Shown here: positions 6,724 to 12,836 of the stretch, one piece after another | How positions within the stretch are numbered: the first letter of the stretch is position 1 | Layout: the number at the start of each line of letters is the position of its first letter | Source of the DNA: Microbacterium sp. p3-SID336 | Lineage (GTDB): Bacteria; Actinomycetota; Actinomycetes; Actinomycetales; Microbacteriaceae | Assembly (NCBI RefSeq): GCF_025143365.1 | Contig: NZ_JALXPE010000074.1 | Coordinates: 1 to 17,170, forward strand | Direction of reading: 5' to 3' | Length of the DNA stretch: 17,170 nt | Notes under the pieces: model-generated | What the model was told of the DNA's origin: nothing | Seen by the model: only the letters and a program-made list of their open reading frames with translations | The model's database searches: none | Position numbers and translations under genes: made by a program

Positions 6724-7559
6724 ACACGGACGATCTCCCCGCCCCGGCTACGGAGGCGAACTGGAGCGAGGAGCAGGGCGCCACCGGCCTGTCGCTGAAG
6801 GACAGAATCCTCGAGCAGCTTCCCGTTGACGGGTCGTTGAAGCCGAACGCGGAGTTGCTCAGCGCCCTCGGCGCAGACAAGCAGGACTTCTGGAGCGCGC
6901 GTGAACTTCTCGTCGAGGAAGGAAAGGCGGTCCGAGGTCGCGGTCGAGGCGGTTCGACCGCCCGGGTCCTTGACGCCGAACTCACTACTGAGCCGGTGGA
7001 TGAAGTCGGTGCCGAGTATGCCCTGCCTCGTCAGCCGGAAGACGCGTTGTACGAACCCCTGAAAAAAGTGCTTCTCGGAGACTGGCAGTCAGATAAAGGA
7101 TTCGACTATCTCGCCGTCGAGGATGTCTCCCGGGCAGGGAGGCGGATCACAGGCGGAAAATGGACTCGGCCAGACTTGGTTGCCGTCGAAGTTCAGGTCT
7201 TCACCTATTTGCCTGTGAAGACTCTGTCGGTGCACACCTTTGAGGTGAAGCCGTCGGACATGATCGACGTAACTGCCGTCTACGAGGCGCTGGCCCATCG
7301 GCGTGCGGCTACACACTCGTATGTGCTGCTGCACGTTCCAGACGACCAACAGCCACCAGTTGCTCTCGAAGGCGTTATCACGGAGGCTCGGCGTCACGGC
7401 ATCGGTGTGATCGTTTTTGCCGACCCATCGAACTATGACACATGGGAAGAGAAGGTCGTCGCGGATCGAACAGAACCAGAGCCAGCTGCACTCGACGACT
7501 TCGTTCGGGTACAGCTCCCGGAGGCGGCCCGTAGCAAGATCGAGAAAGCGGTCAGGTGA
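6720..7559 (+). CDS. Winged-helix plus PD-(D/E)XK nuclease-like protein
   Basis: A 279-residue protein with no gene name I recognise. Residues about 24-85 look like a winged-helix DNA-binding domain: LKDRILEQLP, ELLSALGADKQDFWSARELLVEEG, then a basic RGRGRGG wing. Residues about 105-210 resemble a PD-(D/E)XK nuclease fold, with RPD (D152) followed by FEVK (E175 and K177), an upstream acidic E112, and a helix with YEALAHRR (188-195). This suggests a DNA-acting endonuclease, perhaps of restriction or defence type; that is inference from motif spacing. The GTG at 6720 overlaps the ychF TGA (GTGA), with GGTGGG shortly upstream, so it may be translated by coupling to ychF. Its sequence is visibly richer in A and T than its neighbours, a sign of transfer. 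Its own stop overlaps a downstream ATG (TGATG). Confidence 0.7.
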   Translation: MNTDDLPAPATEANWSEEQGATGLSLKDRILEQLPVDGSLKPNAELLSALGADKQDFWSARELLVEEGKAVRGRGRGGSTARVLDAELTTEPVDEVGAEYALPRQPEDALYEPLKKVLLGDWQSDKGFDYLAVEDVSRAGRRITGGKWTRPDLVAVEVQVFTYLPVKTLSVHTFEVKPSDMIDVTAVYEALAHRRAATHSYVLLHVPDDQQPPVALEGVITEARRHGIGVIVFADPSNYDTWEEKVVADRTEPEPAALDDFVRVQLPEAARSKIEKAVR

Positions 7560-7597
7560 TGCATCGAGTTGCTGTGGAGTTCCGCTTCAACAACTGA
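7559..7597 (+). pseudogene. ychF tail remnant, copy 1 (12-codon mini-ORF)
   Basis: The ATG overlaps the stop of the preceding gene (TGATG) and reads MHRVAVEFRFNN then TGA, in frame with the YchF C-terminal tail. The repeat proper is 7574-7600, starting GTGGAGTTCCG and ending TTCAACAACTGAGGC. It matches copy 2 at 26 of 27 bases. It is best read as the displaced natural end of ychF or of a related ychF. Confidence 0.75.
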
Positions 7598-7681
7598 GGC
7601 GCATCGAAGTGGCCGCCCCGCCGGTGACGCCAGTCTCTGGTGGTCGAGGAGCGTGGCGGCGACAGGCCTGGATCGGGCTGC

Positions 7682-7687
7682 CATACT
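7682..7687 (+). promoter_or_regulatory. Possible -10 box before the 7694 gene
   Basis: CATACT is followed by six bases and the ATG at 7694. It differs from TA-N3-T at the first base, so this is a weak call, made because of its position, which matches the other genes. Confidence 0.25.
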
Positions 7688-7693
7688 GACCGC

Positions 7694-8011
7694 ATGGCTG
7701 ACCTCCTCGTCGAGATACATGTCCCGCTGACGCCGAGCGATGTCCCCGCGGGGGAGTATCCGTTTCCTTGGATCGACTCCGTCATGGAGTTCCTGTTCCA
7801 GCTCGACGGCTCGAAGGGGGAGATGTACGACGACGGAGAAGAACTCGGCGATGAGTATCTGTTCTTCGTCCATGGAGCCCCCGAAGCGGACCTGATCGAG
7901 CTCGCCCGTGAGGTCGCAGCCCTCCCCGGCATGCCCGAGGGAATCTATGCGACGGTGACCGACACGGAGGCCGATATGGGCGGCGGCGTGCGCGTGGAGC
8001 TTGGGTCGTGA
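7694..8011 (+). CDS. Small acidic protein, unknown function
   Basis: A 105-residue soluble, strongly acidic protein that I do not recognise by family. It begins MADLLVEIHVPL, contains YPFPWIDSVMEFLFQLD (about residues 21-37), then GEMYDDGEELGDEYLFFVHG (about 42-61), and ends with EADLIELAREVAALPGMPEGIYATVTD. The alternation of predicted strands and helices suggests a compact alpha/beta fold; no catalytic motif, signal peptide or membrane segment is seen. The ATG at 7694 is chosen for position and codon use; a start at 7640 would add an unlikely Arg/Gly-rich stretch. It lies alone between two ychF tail copies, and its stop overlaps the ATG of the second tail mini-ORF (TGATG). Size and context resemble orphan immunity-type proteins, but that is speculation. 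Confidence 0.75.
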   Translation: MADLLVEIHVPLTPSDVPAGEYPFPWIDSVMEFLFQLDGSKGEMYDDGEELGDEYLFFVHGAPEADLIELAREVAALPGMPEGIYATVTDTEADMGGGVRVELGS

Positions 8012-8058
8012 TGCCGACCGAGGCGCGTGATGTCGTGGAGCTCCGCTTCAACAACTGA
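8011..8058 (+). pseudogene. ychF tail remnant, copy 2 (15-codon mini-ORF)
   Basis: The ATG overlaps the previous stop (TGATG) and reads MPTEARDVVELRFNN then TGA, in frame with the YchF tail (DVVEFRFNN expected). The repeat proper is 8035-8061. The 60 bases 8035-8094 align without gaps to 8542-8601 (51 of 60 identical), covering the tail, the -10 box and the start of the next gene. Confidence 0.75.
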
Positions 8059-8072
8059 GGCGGGGTTCGCCC

Positions 8073-8078
8073 TAGGCT
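8073..8078 (+). promoter_or_regulatory. -10 box of the DUF4279-like gene, probable leaderless start
   Basis: TAGGCT is followed by seven bases and the ATG at 8086. It lies inside the 60-base repeat shared with the next cassette, so the promoter appears to travel with the ychF tail. Confidence 0.45.
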
Positions 8079-8085
8079 CTCGTTC

Positions 8086-8565
8086 ATGATCCGGGGCAAT
8101 CGGGCGTCCTTCGACGTGTACAGCGACACGAAGACTGTGAACGAGATCTCCATGATGCTGGGACTCGAACCGACCCGCGCTGGCGACAAGGGCGACCTCA
8201 CTCCCGCAGGACGTGCCGGGCGAGACCTCGCACCGGAGCATCTTCGCTACCAGCGGACCCGATGGTCGCTCACCGTCGCGAGCGAACCGGGTGAAGAGGA
8301 TCAGACCGGGCTGTCGTCGCTCCGAGAGCTGGTGTCGAAGCTGCAGCCCCGTTCGCATGTGCTTGCGGAACTCCGCCAGGGCGGCGAGACCAGGCTCTGG
8401 TGGTCGGGAGACTCCGACAGCACGCAAGGAGGATTCGTGCTGGAGATGGACCTGATCAGGAGCCTTGCTGAACTGGGGTGCGATGTGTTCGGGACCGCGT
8501 TTCTCACCGATGACGAGGACGCGATGCAGGACGGCGACGTCGCGGAGCTCCGTTTCGACAACTGA
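8086..8565 (+). CDS. DUF4279-like protein fused in frame to a YchF tail
   Basis: A 159-residue soluble protein. The N-terminal half, ASFDVYSDTKTVNEISMMLGLEPT (about residues 7-30) followed by GDKG, a W-containing strand and a LSSLRELVSKL helix, fits what I recall of the DUF4279 family; function unknown. The last part, VLEMDLIRSLAELGCDVFGTAF, also fits that family. The final 13 residues, MQDGDVAELRFDN (147-159), do not belong to DUF4279. They match the YchF C-terminus, and the DNA at 8524-8542 is identical to ychF 6664-6682. So the gene reads directly into a ychF tail instead of stopping before it, unlike the two genes before it. DUF4279 genes often sit near toxin-immunity loci (recalled, not checked). 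Confidence 0.72.
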   Translation: MIRGNRASFDVYSDTKTVNEISMMLGLEPTRAGDKGDLTPAGRAGRDLAPEHLRYQRTRWSLTVASEPGEEDQTGLSSLRELVSKLQPRSHVLAELRQGGETRLWWSGDSDSTQGGFVLEMDLIRSLAELGCDVFGTAFLTDDEDAMQDGDVAELRFDN

Positions 8566-8568
8566 CGC
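8524..8568 (+). repeat. ychF tail repeat, copy 3 (in frame in the DUF4279-like gene)
   Basis: This copy starts with 19 bases identical to ychF (ATGCAGGACGGCGACGTCG) and then follows the tail consensus to the stop. The 27-base tail part (8542-8568) has four changes against copy 2, so it is a diverged version rather than a fresh duplicate. Confidence 0.85.
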
Positions 8569-8579
8569 GAGGTTCACCC

Positions 8580-8585
8580 TAAGCT
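8580..8585 (+). promoter_or_regulatory. -10 box of the 8593 gene, probable leaderless start
   Basis: TAAGCT is followed by seven bases and the ATG at 8593. It is the aligned counterpart of TAGGCT at 8073-8078 in the 60-base repeat. Confidence 0.45.
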
Positions 8586-8592
8586 CTCGTCC

Positions 8593-8940
8593 ATGATGCG
8601 GGACAACGATGGGGCGGTTGTGACTCTCGAACTGACCGACGAGGAGGCCCTCGTCCTGTTCGACTGGCTCGCCCGTTCCACTGGCGGGAAGCCCGCGGCG
8701 TTCGTCGATCAGGCTGAGCAGCGGGTGCTCTGGGACATCGAATCGATGTTGGAGAGCGTCCTCCTCGCGCCGATATCGCCGGACTACAACTCGCAGCTCG
8801 CGGCAGCTCGCGAGGCCGTGCGCGACCCGGACATCGACGGCATCGTCGTGGCGCGCCGCGCCCAGAGCGGAGGTGGGTGGCCGGCCGCAAGCCGACGATG
8901 GAAGCGCGTAAACGTCTGGCGGCTGTTCTCACGGCGGTGA
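8593..8940 (+). CDS. Small protein, unknown function (ELTDEEALVLFDWL type)
   Basis: A 115-residue soluble protein. Its core, VTLELTDEEALVLFDWLARS (about residues 10-29) followed by FVDQAEQRVLWDIESMLESVL (about 37-57) and LAAAREAVRD, is helical and resembles short uncharacterised actinobacterial proteins I have seen without an assigned function. The C-terminal about 25 residues (Arg/Trp/Ser-rich) look unlike the rest and could be read-through or a frameshifted end. The ATG at 8593 is aligned with the start of the preceding cassette gene; a second ATG at 8596 is possible. It is the last gene of the ychF-tail array and has no tail copy after it. It is convergent with the aminotransferase, 59 bases away. 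Confidence 0.7.
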   Translation: MMRDNDGAVVTLELTDEEALVLFDWLARSTGGKPAAFVDQAEQRVLWDIESMLESVLLAPISPDYNSQLAAAREAVRDPDIDGIVVARRAQSGGGWPAASRRWKRVNVWRLFSRR

Positions 8941-8999
8941 CCGAGCGACGGGCGTTGAGGATCGTGGCGATCACCGCGTCGACGTCTGGTCCATCGATG

Positions 9000-9803
9000 T
9001 CACACGTTCCTCGATGGCTCGATGTCGTACGCGGCATGGAGGACCCTGAGGAACTTCGGGTCCTGCGCCAGCGTCCGGTCTCCGATCCGGGCGACGGGGA
9101 TGCCTGGCGACCACGAGTTCATCACCGCTGCTGCCAGACCCGTGTCGAGGTCGCCCGGGCGGACCTCCTGCGTCCGCTGAAGGACTCCGAGAGCGTCGAA
9201 CCGGCGCGCGAGGATCTGCATCGTGACACCCGGCAGGACCTCGGCCTCCGGCCAGATGACCGTCCGCCCGTCCCAGAAGGCCAGGTTCCAGATGGTCGCT
9301 TCGCTCAGCCGACCCCTCCGGTCGAGGAACGCGGCGTCGTCGAAACCGCGGGCGTTCGCCCGTCGGAGCAGGAGCGTCTTGGACACTTCACCGACATGCT
9401 TGACGCGCGGGAGGTGCCGCTCGTGCTCGACGGCATCGAGCGAGAGCGGCCCGCTCGGTGGTGTCGCAGCATCGCCGACCTTGATCAGCACATCGAGGTC
9501 GAGCTCATCGTCGGCACGGGCGAACTCGCCCGGCCGCGAGGTGAGGAAGCACGTCAGTGACGCATCCGAAGGGCCGTCCGCCAGGGCGGCGCGCAATTGC
9601 TGGAGGATCACCTCGTCGGGCAGATGCCGGCCGAACAGCTCGTCGCTGGCCGTGCGCAAACGGTCGAGGTGCAGATCCAGGCCCCGCACGCGGCGGTCTC
9701 GAACCTGCATCGCGGTGAAGTGGGCGAAACCGGCGAACGCCAGCGGCGCGAGGTCCGCCGCCTCGGCATGCCTACCATTGAACTGCGTGATCGAAGTGGT
9801 CAT
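9000..9803 (-). CDS. Class IV PLP-dependent aminotransferase family protein
   Basis: A 267-residue cytosolic enzyme of the fold that includes branched-chain aminotransferase, D-amino acid aminotransferase and 4-amino-4-deoxychorismate lyase. The likely PLP lysine is K135 in LPRVKHVGEV. The family signature follows as LSEATIWNLAFWDG with E168, then VLPGVTMQIL, the cofactor phosphate site. The N-terminal FAHFTAMQVRDRRVRGLDLHLDRL is the usual substrate-site strand plus helix. The length fits the lyase/short aminotransferase group; the amino donor or substrate cannot be told. The ATG at 9803 is preferred because a TACGGT box lies seven bases upstream; an in-frame start at 9842 would overlap the MerR gene. 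It is divergent from merR, which may regulate it. Confidence 0.87.
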   Translation of the reverse strand: MTTSITQFNGRHAEAADLAPLAFAGFAHFTAMQVRDRRVRGLDLHLDRLRTASDELFGRHLPDEVILQQLRAALADGPSDASLTCFLTSRPGEFARADDELDLDVLIKVGDAATPPSGPLSLDAVEHERHLPRVKHVGEVSKTLLLRRANARGFDDAAFLDRRGRLSEATIWNLAFWDGRTVIWPEAEVLPGVTMQILARRFDALGVLQRTQEVRPGDLDTGLAAAVMNSWSPGIPVARIGDRTLAQDPKFLRVLHAAYDIEPSRNV

Positions 9804-9810
9804 GAGAGCG

Positions 9811-9816
9811 ACCGTA
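9811..9816 (-). promoter_or_regulatory. Aminotransferase -10 box, probable leaderless start
   Basis: Reading the minus strand, TACGGT (9816 to 9811) is followed by seven bases and the ATG at 9803. It lies in the 26-base divergent gap with merR. Confidence 0.4.
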
Positions 9817-9821
9817 AGAGG

Positions 9822-9835
9822 TGACACCAGTGTCA
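9822..9835. promoter_or_regulatory. Palindromic operator candidate at the merR start
   Basis: TGACAC, two bases CA, then GTGTCA form a perfect 6-2-6 inverted repeat. It covers the region just before and at the GTG 9830 start of the MerR gene and lies six bases from the aminotransferase -10 box. A regulator bound here could control both divergent genes. Confidence 0.5.
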
Positions 9836-10207
9836 GAGGCAAGCCGAGCGCGCGGGGGAAGCGCGCTGCGGATCGGTGAACTCGCGGCGCTCACGACCAC
9901 GACGCCGCGGATGCTGCGCCACTACGAGAACGAAGGGCTCATCGCGGCCGAGCGCTCTTCCACCGGTCAGCGTCTGTTCGACCCGTCGGTCGTCGAACAG
10001 GTCCGCTCCATCCGGCGGCTGCTCGCGGCCGGGCTGCCGGTCGCCGCGGTTCGCGAACTCCTCGACTGCATCCACGACACCGACCGCCTGGAGCCCTGCG
10101 CGGTGCCGATGCTGGTCGAGCACCTCCAGGTCTACGACGGGCGCATCGCCGAACTCACCACGACCAGGGCCGCCCTCCAGGGGCTCATCGACGCGTCGAC
10201 CACGTGA
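9830..10207 (+). CDS. MerR family transcriptional regulator
   Basis: A 125-residue DNA-binding protein. The N-terminal winged HTH is LRIGELAALTTTTPRMLRHYENEGL (residues 13-37), with RHYENEGLI as the family hallmark and GQRLF as the wing. A VRSIRRLLAAGLPVAAVRELL helix pair follows, then a long C-terminal dimerisation helix (about 92-122). Two cysteines, C80 and C90, flank the start of that helix (DCIHDTDRLEPCAV) and might sense metal or redox, though the CxnC spacing is not a known sensor that I can name. The GTG at 9830 has AAGAGG eight bases upstream; a GTG at 9821 would add three residues. It is divergent from the aminotransferase gene. Confidence 0.87.
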   Translation: MSEASRARGGSALRIGELAALTTTTPRMLRHYENEGLIAAERSSTGQRLFDPSVVEQVRSIRRLLAAGLPVAAVRELLDCIHDTDRLEPCAVPMLVEHLQVYDGRIAELTTTRAALQGLIDASTT

Positions 10208-10221
10208 CGCACCGCTGGCTT

Positions 10222-10239
10222 CGGTGAGGCGCCTCACCG
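10222..10239. terminator. Perfect 18-bp palindrome between convergent genes
   Basis: CGGTGAGGCGCCTCACCG is its own reverse complement. It lies 14 bases after the merR stop and 31 bases beyond the GH65 stop, between convergent genes. A CACCG at 10210-10214 can also pair with the first half. A bidirectional transcription stop is likely; there is no T-tract, and a zero-base loop would open in RNA. Confidence 0.45.
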
Positions 10240-10270
10240 CGGCCCCGTGTTCGGGCAATCTCGCGCGGGA

Positions 10271-12631
10271 TCAGTCGCCGGCGCGGGGGCGTCCGGGCTC
10301 GCGCCAGCGCGGCTGACGCGGTTCCGGGGTGAGGGCCGGATCCGGGGCGGGGTTCTGCACCGTGACGGGGTCGCCCGCGCTGAGCACGAGCTCCTCGCCG
10401 GCATGTCGCAGGCTGAGCGGCTCGCCCGCGCTGAGGCGGTACGTCGTCTCCTGCGGCGTGATGTCGAGGTGCAGGATGCGACCGTGCTGGCGCACCCCGA
10501 AGCCGAGGCGAGTGATGCCCTGCGGCAGCCGCGGATGGAAGGAGAGCCCGTGGTCGCTGTCGCGCATGCCGCCGAAGCCCGCGGTGATGCCTGTCCAGAT
10601 GCCCGCGAGCGCCGCGATGTGCAGACCCTCCGCGGTGTTGCCGTGCAGGTCGTCCAGGTCCAGGGCCGCGAGTTCTGCGAGGTAGGCCGCCGCGAGGTCG
10701 AGGTGCCCGACCTCCGCCGCGATCACCACCTGCGCCATCGCGGAGAGCGACGAATCCCGCACGGTCAGCGCGTCGTAGTAGGCGAACGCCCTGGCCTTCT
10801 CCTCCCGGGTGAACTCCTCGTGCGACGTGTACAGCGCGAGCACGAGGTCGGCCTGCTTCAGGACCTGCTTGCGGTACAGGTCGAAGTACGGGAAGTAGCT
10901 GTGCAGCGGATACTGCTCGGGACCGGTCGCGTCGAAGTCCCACGGCGCGTGCGCGGTGAAGCCCGCGGACTGGGCGTGCACCTGCTTCTCCTCGTCGAAC
11001 GGCACCGCCATCGCCTGAGCTGACGCTTCCCAGCGCTCGGTCTCGGCGTCGTCCACCCCGAGCCCCGCGGCGATGTCCGGGTGCCGCCTGGCGGCCTCTA
11101 CCGCGCCGCGCAGGTTCCTCCGGGCGGCGAGGTTCGTGTAGACGTTGTCGTCGACGATCGCGGAGTACTCGTCGGGGCCGGTGACCCCGTCGATGTGGAA
11201 GCCGCCGTCCGCATCCCAGCGACCGAGCGAAAGCCACAGGCGCGCGGTCTCGATCAGGATCTCGGCGCCCGCTTCCCGTTCGAACCCGGTGTCTCCGGTC
11301 GCGCGCACGTACTGCATCACGGCACCGGCCACCGCCGCGTTGATGTGAAACGCGGCCGTGCTCGCGGGCCAGTATCCCGAGCTCTCGCGGCCGTCGATCG
11401 TGCGCCACGGGAAGGCCGCACCGTCCAGATGGAGGGTGCGCGCCCGTTCTCTGGCCCTGTCCAGCGTCGCGTGCCGCCACCGCAGCGCCTGGAGGGCCGC
11501 GTCCGGAGCCGTGGAGGTCAGCACGGGCAGCACGAACGCCTCGAAGTCCCAGAACGTGTGCCCCTCGTAGCCCGAACCCGTCAGGCCCTTGCCCGGCACG
11601 GAGCGGACCTCGGCACGCGCGGCCGCCTGGAACACCTGGAACAGCGCGAAGCGCACCGCCTGCTGCAGCCGCTCGTCGCCCTCCACGCGCACGTCGCCGC
11701 ACTCCCAGTACGCGTCGAGAGCCTCCCGCTGCGCTGTGGCGACGTCGTCCCACCCGCGCCGGACGGCCTCCTCGACCGCCTCCTCCGCCCGATCGCGGAG
11801 CGTCTGCGCCTCGAGCGAGCCCGACCACTCGTGCCCGACGAACTTCACGACCTCGAGTTCTTCGCCCGGAGCCAGATCCACCCGGATGCGGGCGCGGGCC
11901 AGATCGCCGTCCGCCTCCACCGTGACCTCGGGAGCGACAGCCGCTGTCGATGACACCTCGTGGTCGGCGCTCACGGCCACCTGCAGCCCGCTGCGGCGGG
12001 TGCGATGCAGCAGCGTCGCCCGCGAACCGCGCACGTATGCGGCGACCGGCTCCAGCGGACGTGCGAGCAGTTCCTGCACGCGCGGGTCGTCATGCGGAGA
12101 CGGCAGCGGCTCGTTGGCGAGCACCTCCGACAGCACGGTGATCGCGACCGGGGTGTCTGTCGCCGCGACGCGGTACCGGATGGCGGCCAGCGACCGGTGA
12201 GCCAGCGACACCAGCCGCGTCGAGGTGATGCGGACCTGCCGCCCTTCCGTCGACTCCCACTCCACCTCGCGGTGCAACGTGCCGTCGCGGAGGTCGAGAC
12301 GACGGTCGTGTCTGTGCACGCGCCCGTGCTCCACATCGAACGGCTCGTCGTCGACCAGAAGTCGGATCAGCTGGCCGTTCGGCACGTTGATCACCGTCTG
12401 CCCGGTCTCGGGATAGCCATAGCCATCCTCGGCGTGGGGCATCGGATGATCCTCGAACACGCCGTTGAGATAGCTGCCGGCCACGCCGCGCGGGTCGCCC
12501 TCGTCCAGATTGCCGCGCCAGCCGATGTGTCCGTTGGAGAGACCGAGCACGGACTCCTCCTGCGCCAGATGCGCGGTGTCGACGCCGGAGATGCCGACCG
12601 CCCACGGTTCGACCCTGAACTCCGCCGTCAC
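10271..12631 (-). CDS. Glycoside hydrolase family 65 protein (maltose/trehalose/kojibiose phosphorylase type)
   Basis: A 786-residue cytosolic enzyme. GH65 members mostly cleave alpha-glucosides with phosphate, giving beta-glucose-1-phosphate. The N-terminal beta-sandwich begins with ESVLGLSNGHIGWRGNLDEG. The (alpha/alpha)6 barrel holds KGLTGSGYEGHTFWDFEAF and FPWRTIDGRES. The catalytic acid is E488 in VTGPDEYSAIVDDNVYTN. The C-terminal part has LHGNTAEGLHIAALAGIW and GLSFHPRLP, then a Pro-rich end (PAPDPALTPEPRQP). The substrate cannot be told. The GTG at 12631 is chosen because it begins the conserved region and overlaps the stop of a 26-codon upstream ORF (GTGA). In many actinobacteria a beta-phosphoglucomutase gene lies just upstream; here none is seen. 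Confidence 0.92.
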   Translation of the reverse strand: MTAEFRVEPWAVGISGVDTAHLAQEESVLGLSNGHIGWRGNLDEGDPRGVAGSYLNGVFEDHPMPHAEDGYGYPETGQTVINVPNGQLIRLLVDDEPFDVEHGRVHRHDRRLDLRDGTLHREVEWESTEGRQVRITSTRLVSLAHRSLAAIRYRVAATDTPVAITVLSEVLANEPLPSPHDDPRVQELLARPLEPVAAYVRGSRATLLHRTRRSGLQVAVSADHEVSSTAAVAPEVTVEADGDLARARIRVDLAPGEELEVVKFVGHEWSGSLEAQTLRDRAEEAVEEAVRRGWDDVATAQREALDAYWECGDVRVEGDERLQQAVRFALFQVFQAAARAEVRSVPGKGLTGSGYEGHTFWDFEAFVLPVLTSTAPDAALQALRWRHATLDRARERARTLHLDGAAFPWRTIDGRESSGYWPASTAAFHINAAVAGAVMQYVRATGDTGFEREAGAEILIETARLWLSLGRWDADGGFHIDGVTGPDEYSAIVDDNVYTNLAARRNLRGAVEAARRHPDIAAGLGVDDAETERWEASAQAMAVPFDEEKQVHAQSAGFTAHAPWDFDATGPEQYPLHSYFPYFDLYRKQVLKQADLVLALYTSHEEFTREEKARAFAYYDALTVRDSSLSAMAQVVIAAEVGHLDLAAAYLAELAALDLDDLHGNTAEGLHIAALAGIWTGITAGFGGMRDSDHGLSFHPRLPQGITRLGFGVRQHGRILHLDITPQETTYRLSAGEPLSLRHAGEELVLSAGDPVTVQNPAPDPALTPEPRQPRWREPGRPRAGD

Positions 12632-12708
12632 GAGCGGCCCGCCCCTCGCATGCCGGCGCGGCGTGCGGGATCGGGCTCCGACCGGGGGTGTCGTGCGACG
12701 AGGTGCAT
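12628..12708 (-). CDS. 26-codon leader ORF overlapping the GH65 start
   Basis: The ATG at 12708 follows a good ribosome binding site (AGAAGGGA). It encodes 26 mostly Arg, Pro, Ala and Gly residues, starting MHLVARHPRS. Its TGA overlaps the GH65 GTG as GTGA, so ribosomes finishing it can start GH65. It is either a translational leader or the remnant of a lost upstream gene. A TAGCCT box (12747 to 12742 on the minus strand) lies 33 bases upstream and could be the -10. Confidence 0.45.
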   Translation of the reverse strand: MHLVARHPRSEPDPARRAGMRGAGRS

Positions 12709-12836
12709 GGCGTTCCCTTCTGCCGTGGAGCGTGACCACCGAGGCTACCGACACCGGCGAGCACGGACGAGGGAGTTGCGCGGCGGAGCGTGCGTCGGGT
12801 AGGCGGGAGCGGTGCCGGAGGCGCGGAGCGGGAGCC

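Noticed and set aside
6664..8601. Integron-type attC sites
   Set aside because: The repeats are coding copies of the ychF tail and lack paired inverted core sites; no integrase gene is in the window.
8941..8999. A fifth ychF tail after the last cassette gene
   Set aside because: I looked for GTGGAG-TCCG and the TTCAACAACTGA ending and found neither.
8877..9560. Plus-strand open frame opposite the aminotransferase
   Set aside because: It is antisense to a well-supported class IV aminotransferase, and its translation has no recognisable domain.
10185..11828. Minus-strand open frame overlapping GH65 in another frame
   Set aside because: The Gly/Arg/Ala-rich translation has no domain; the GH65 frame carries the catalytic motif.
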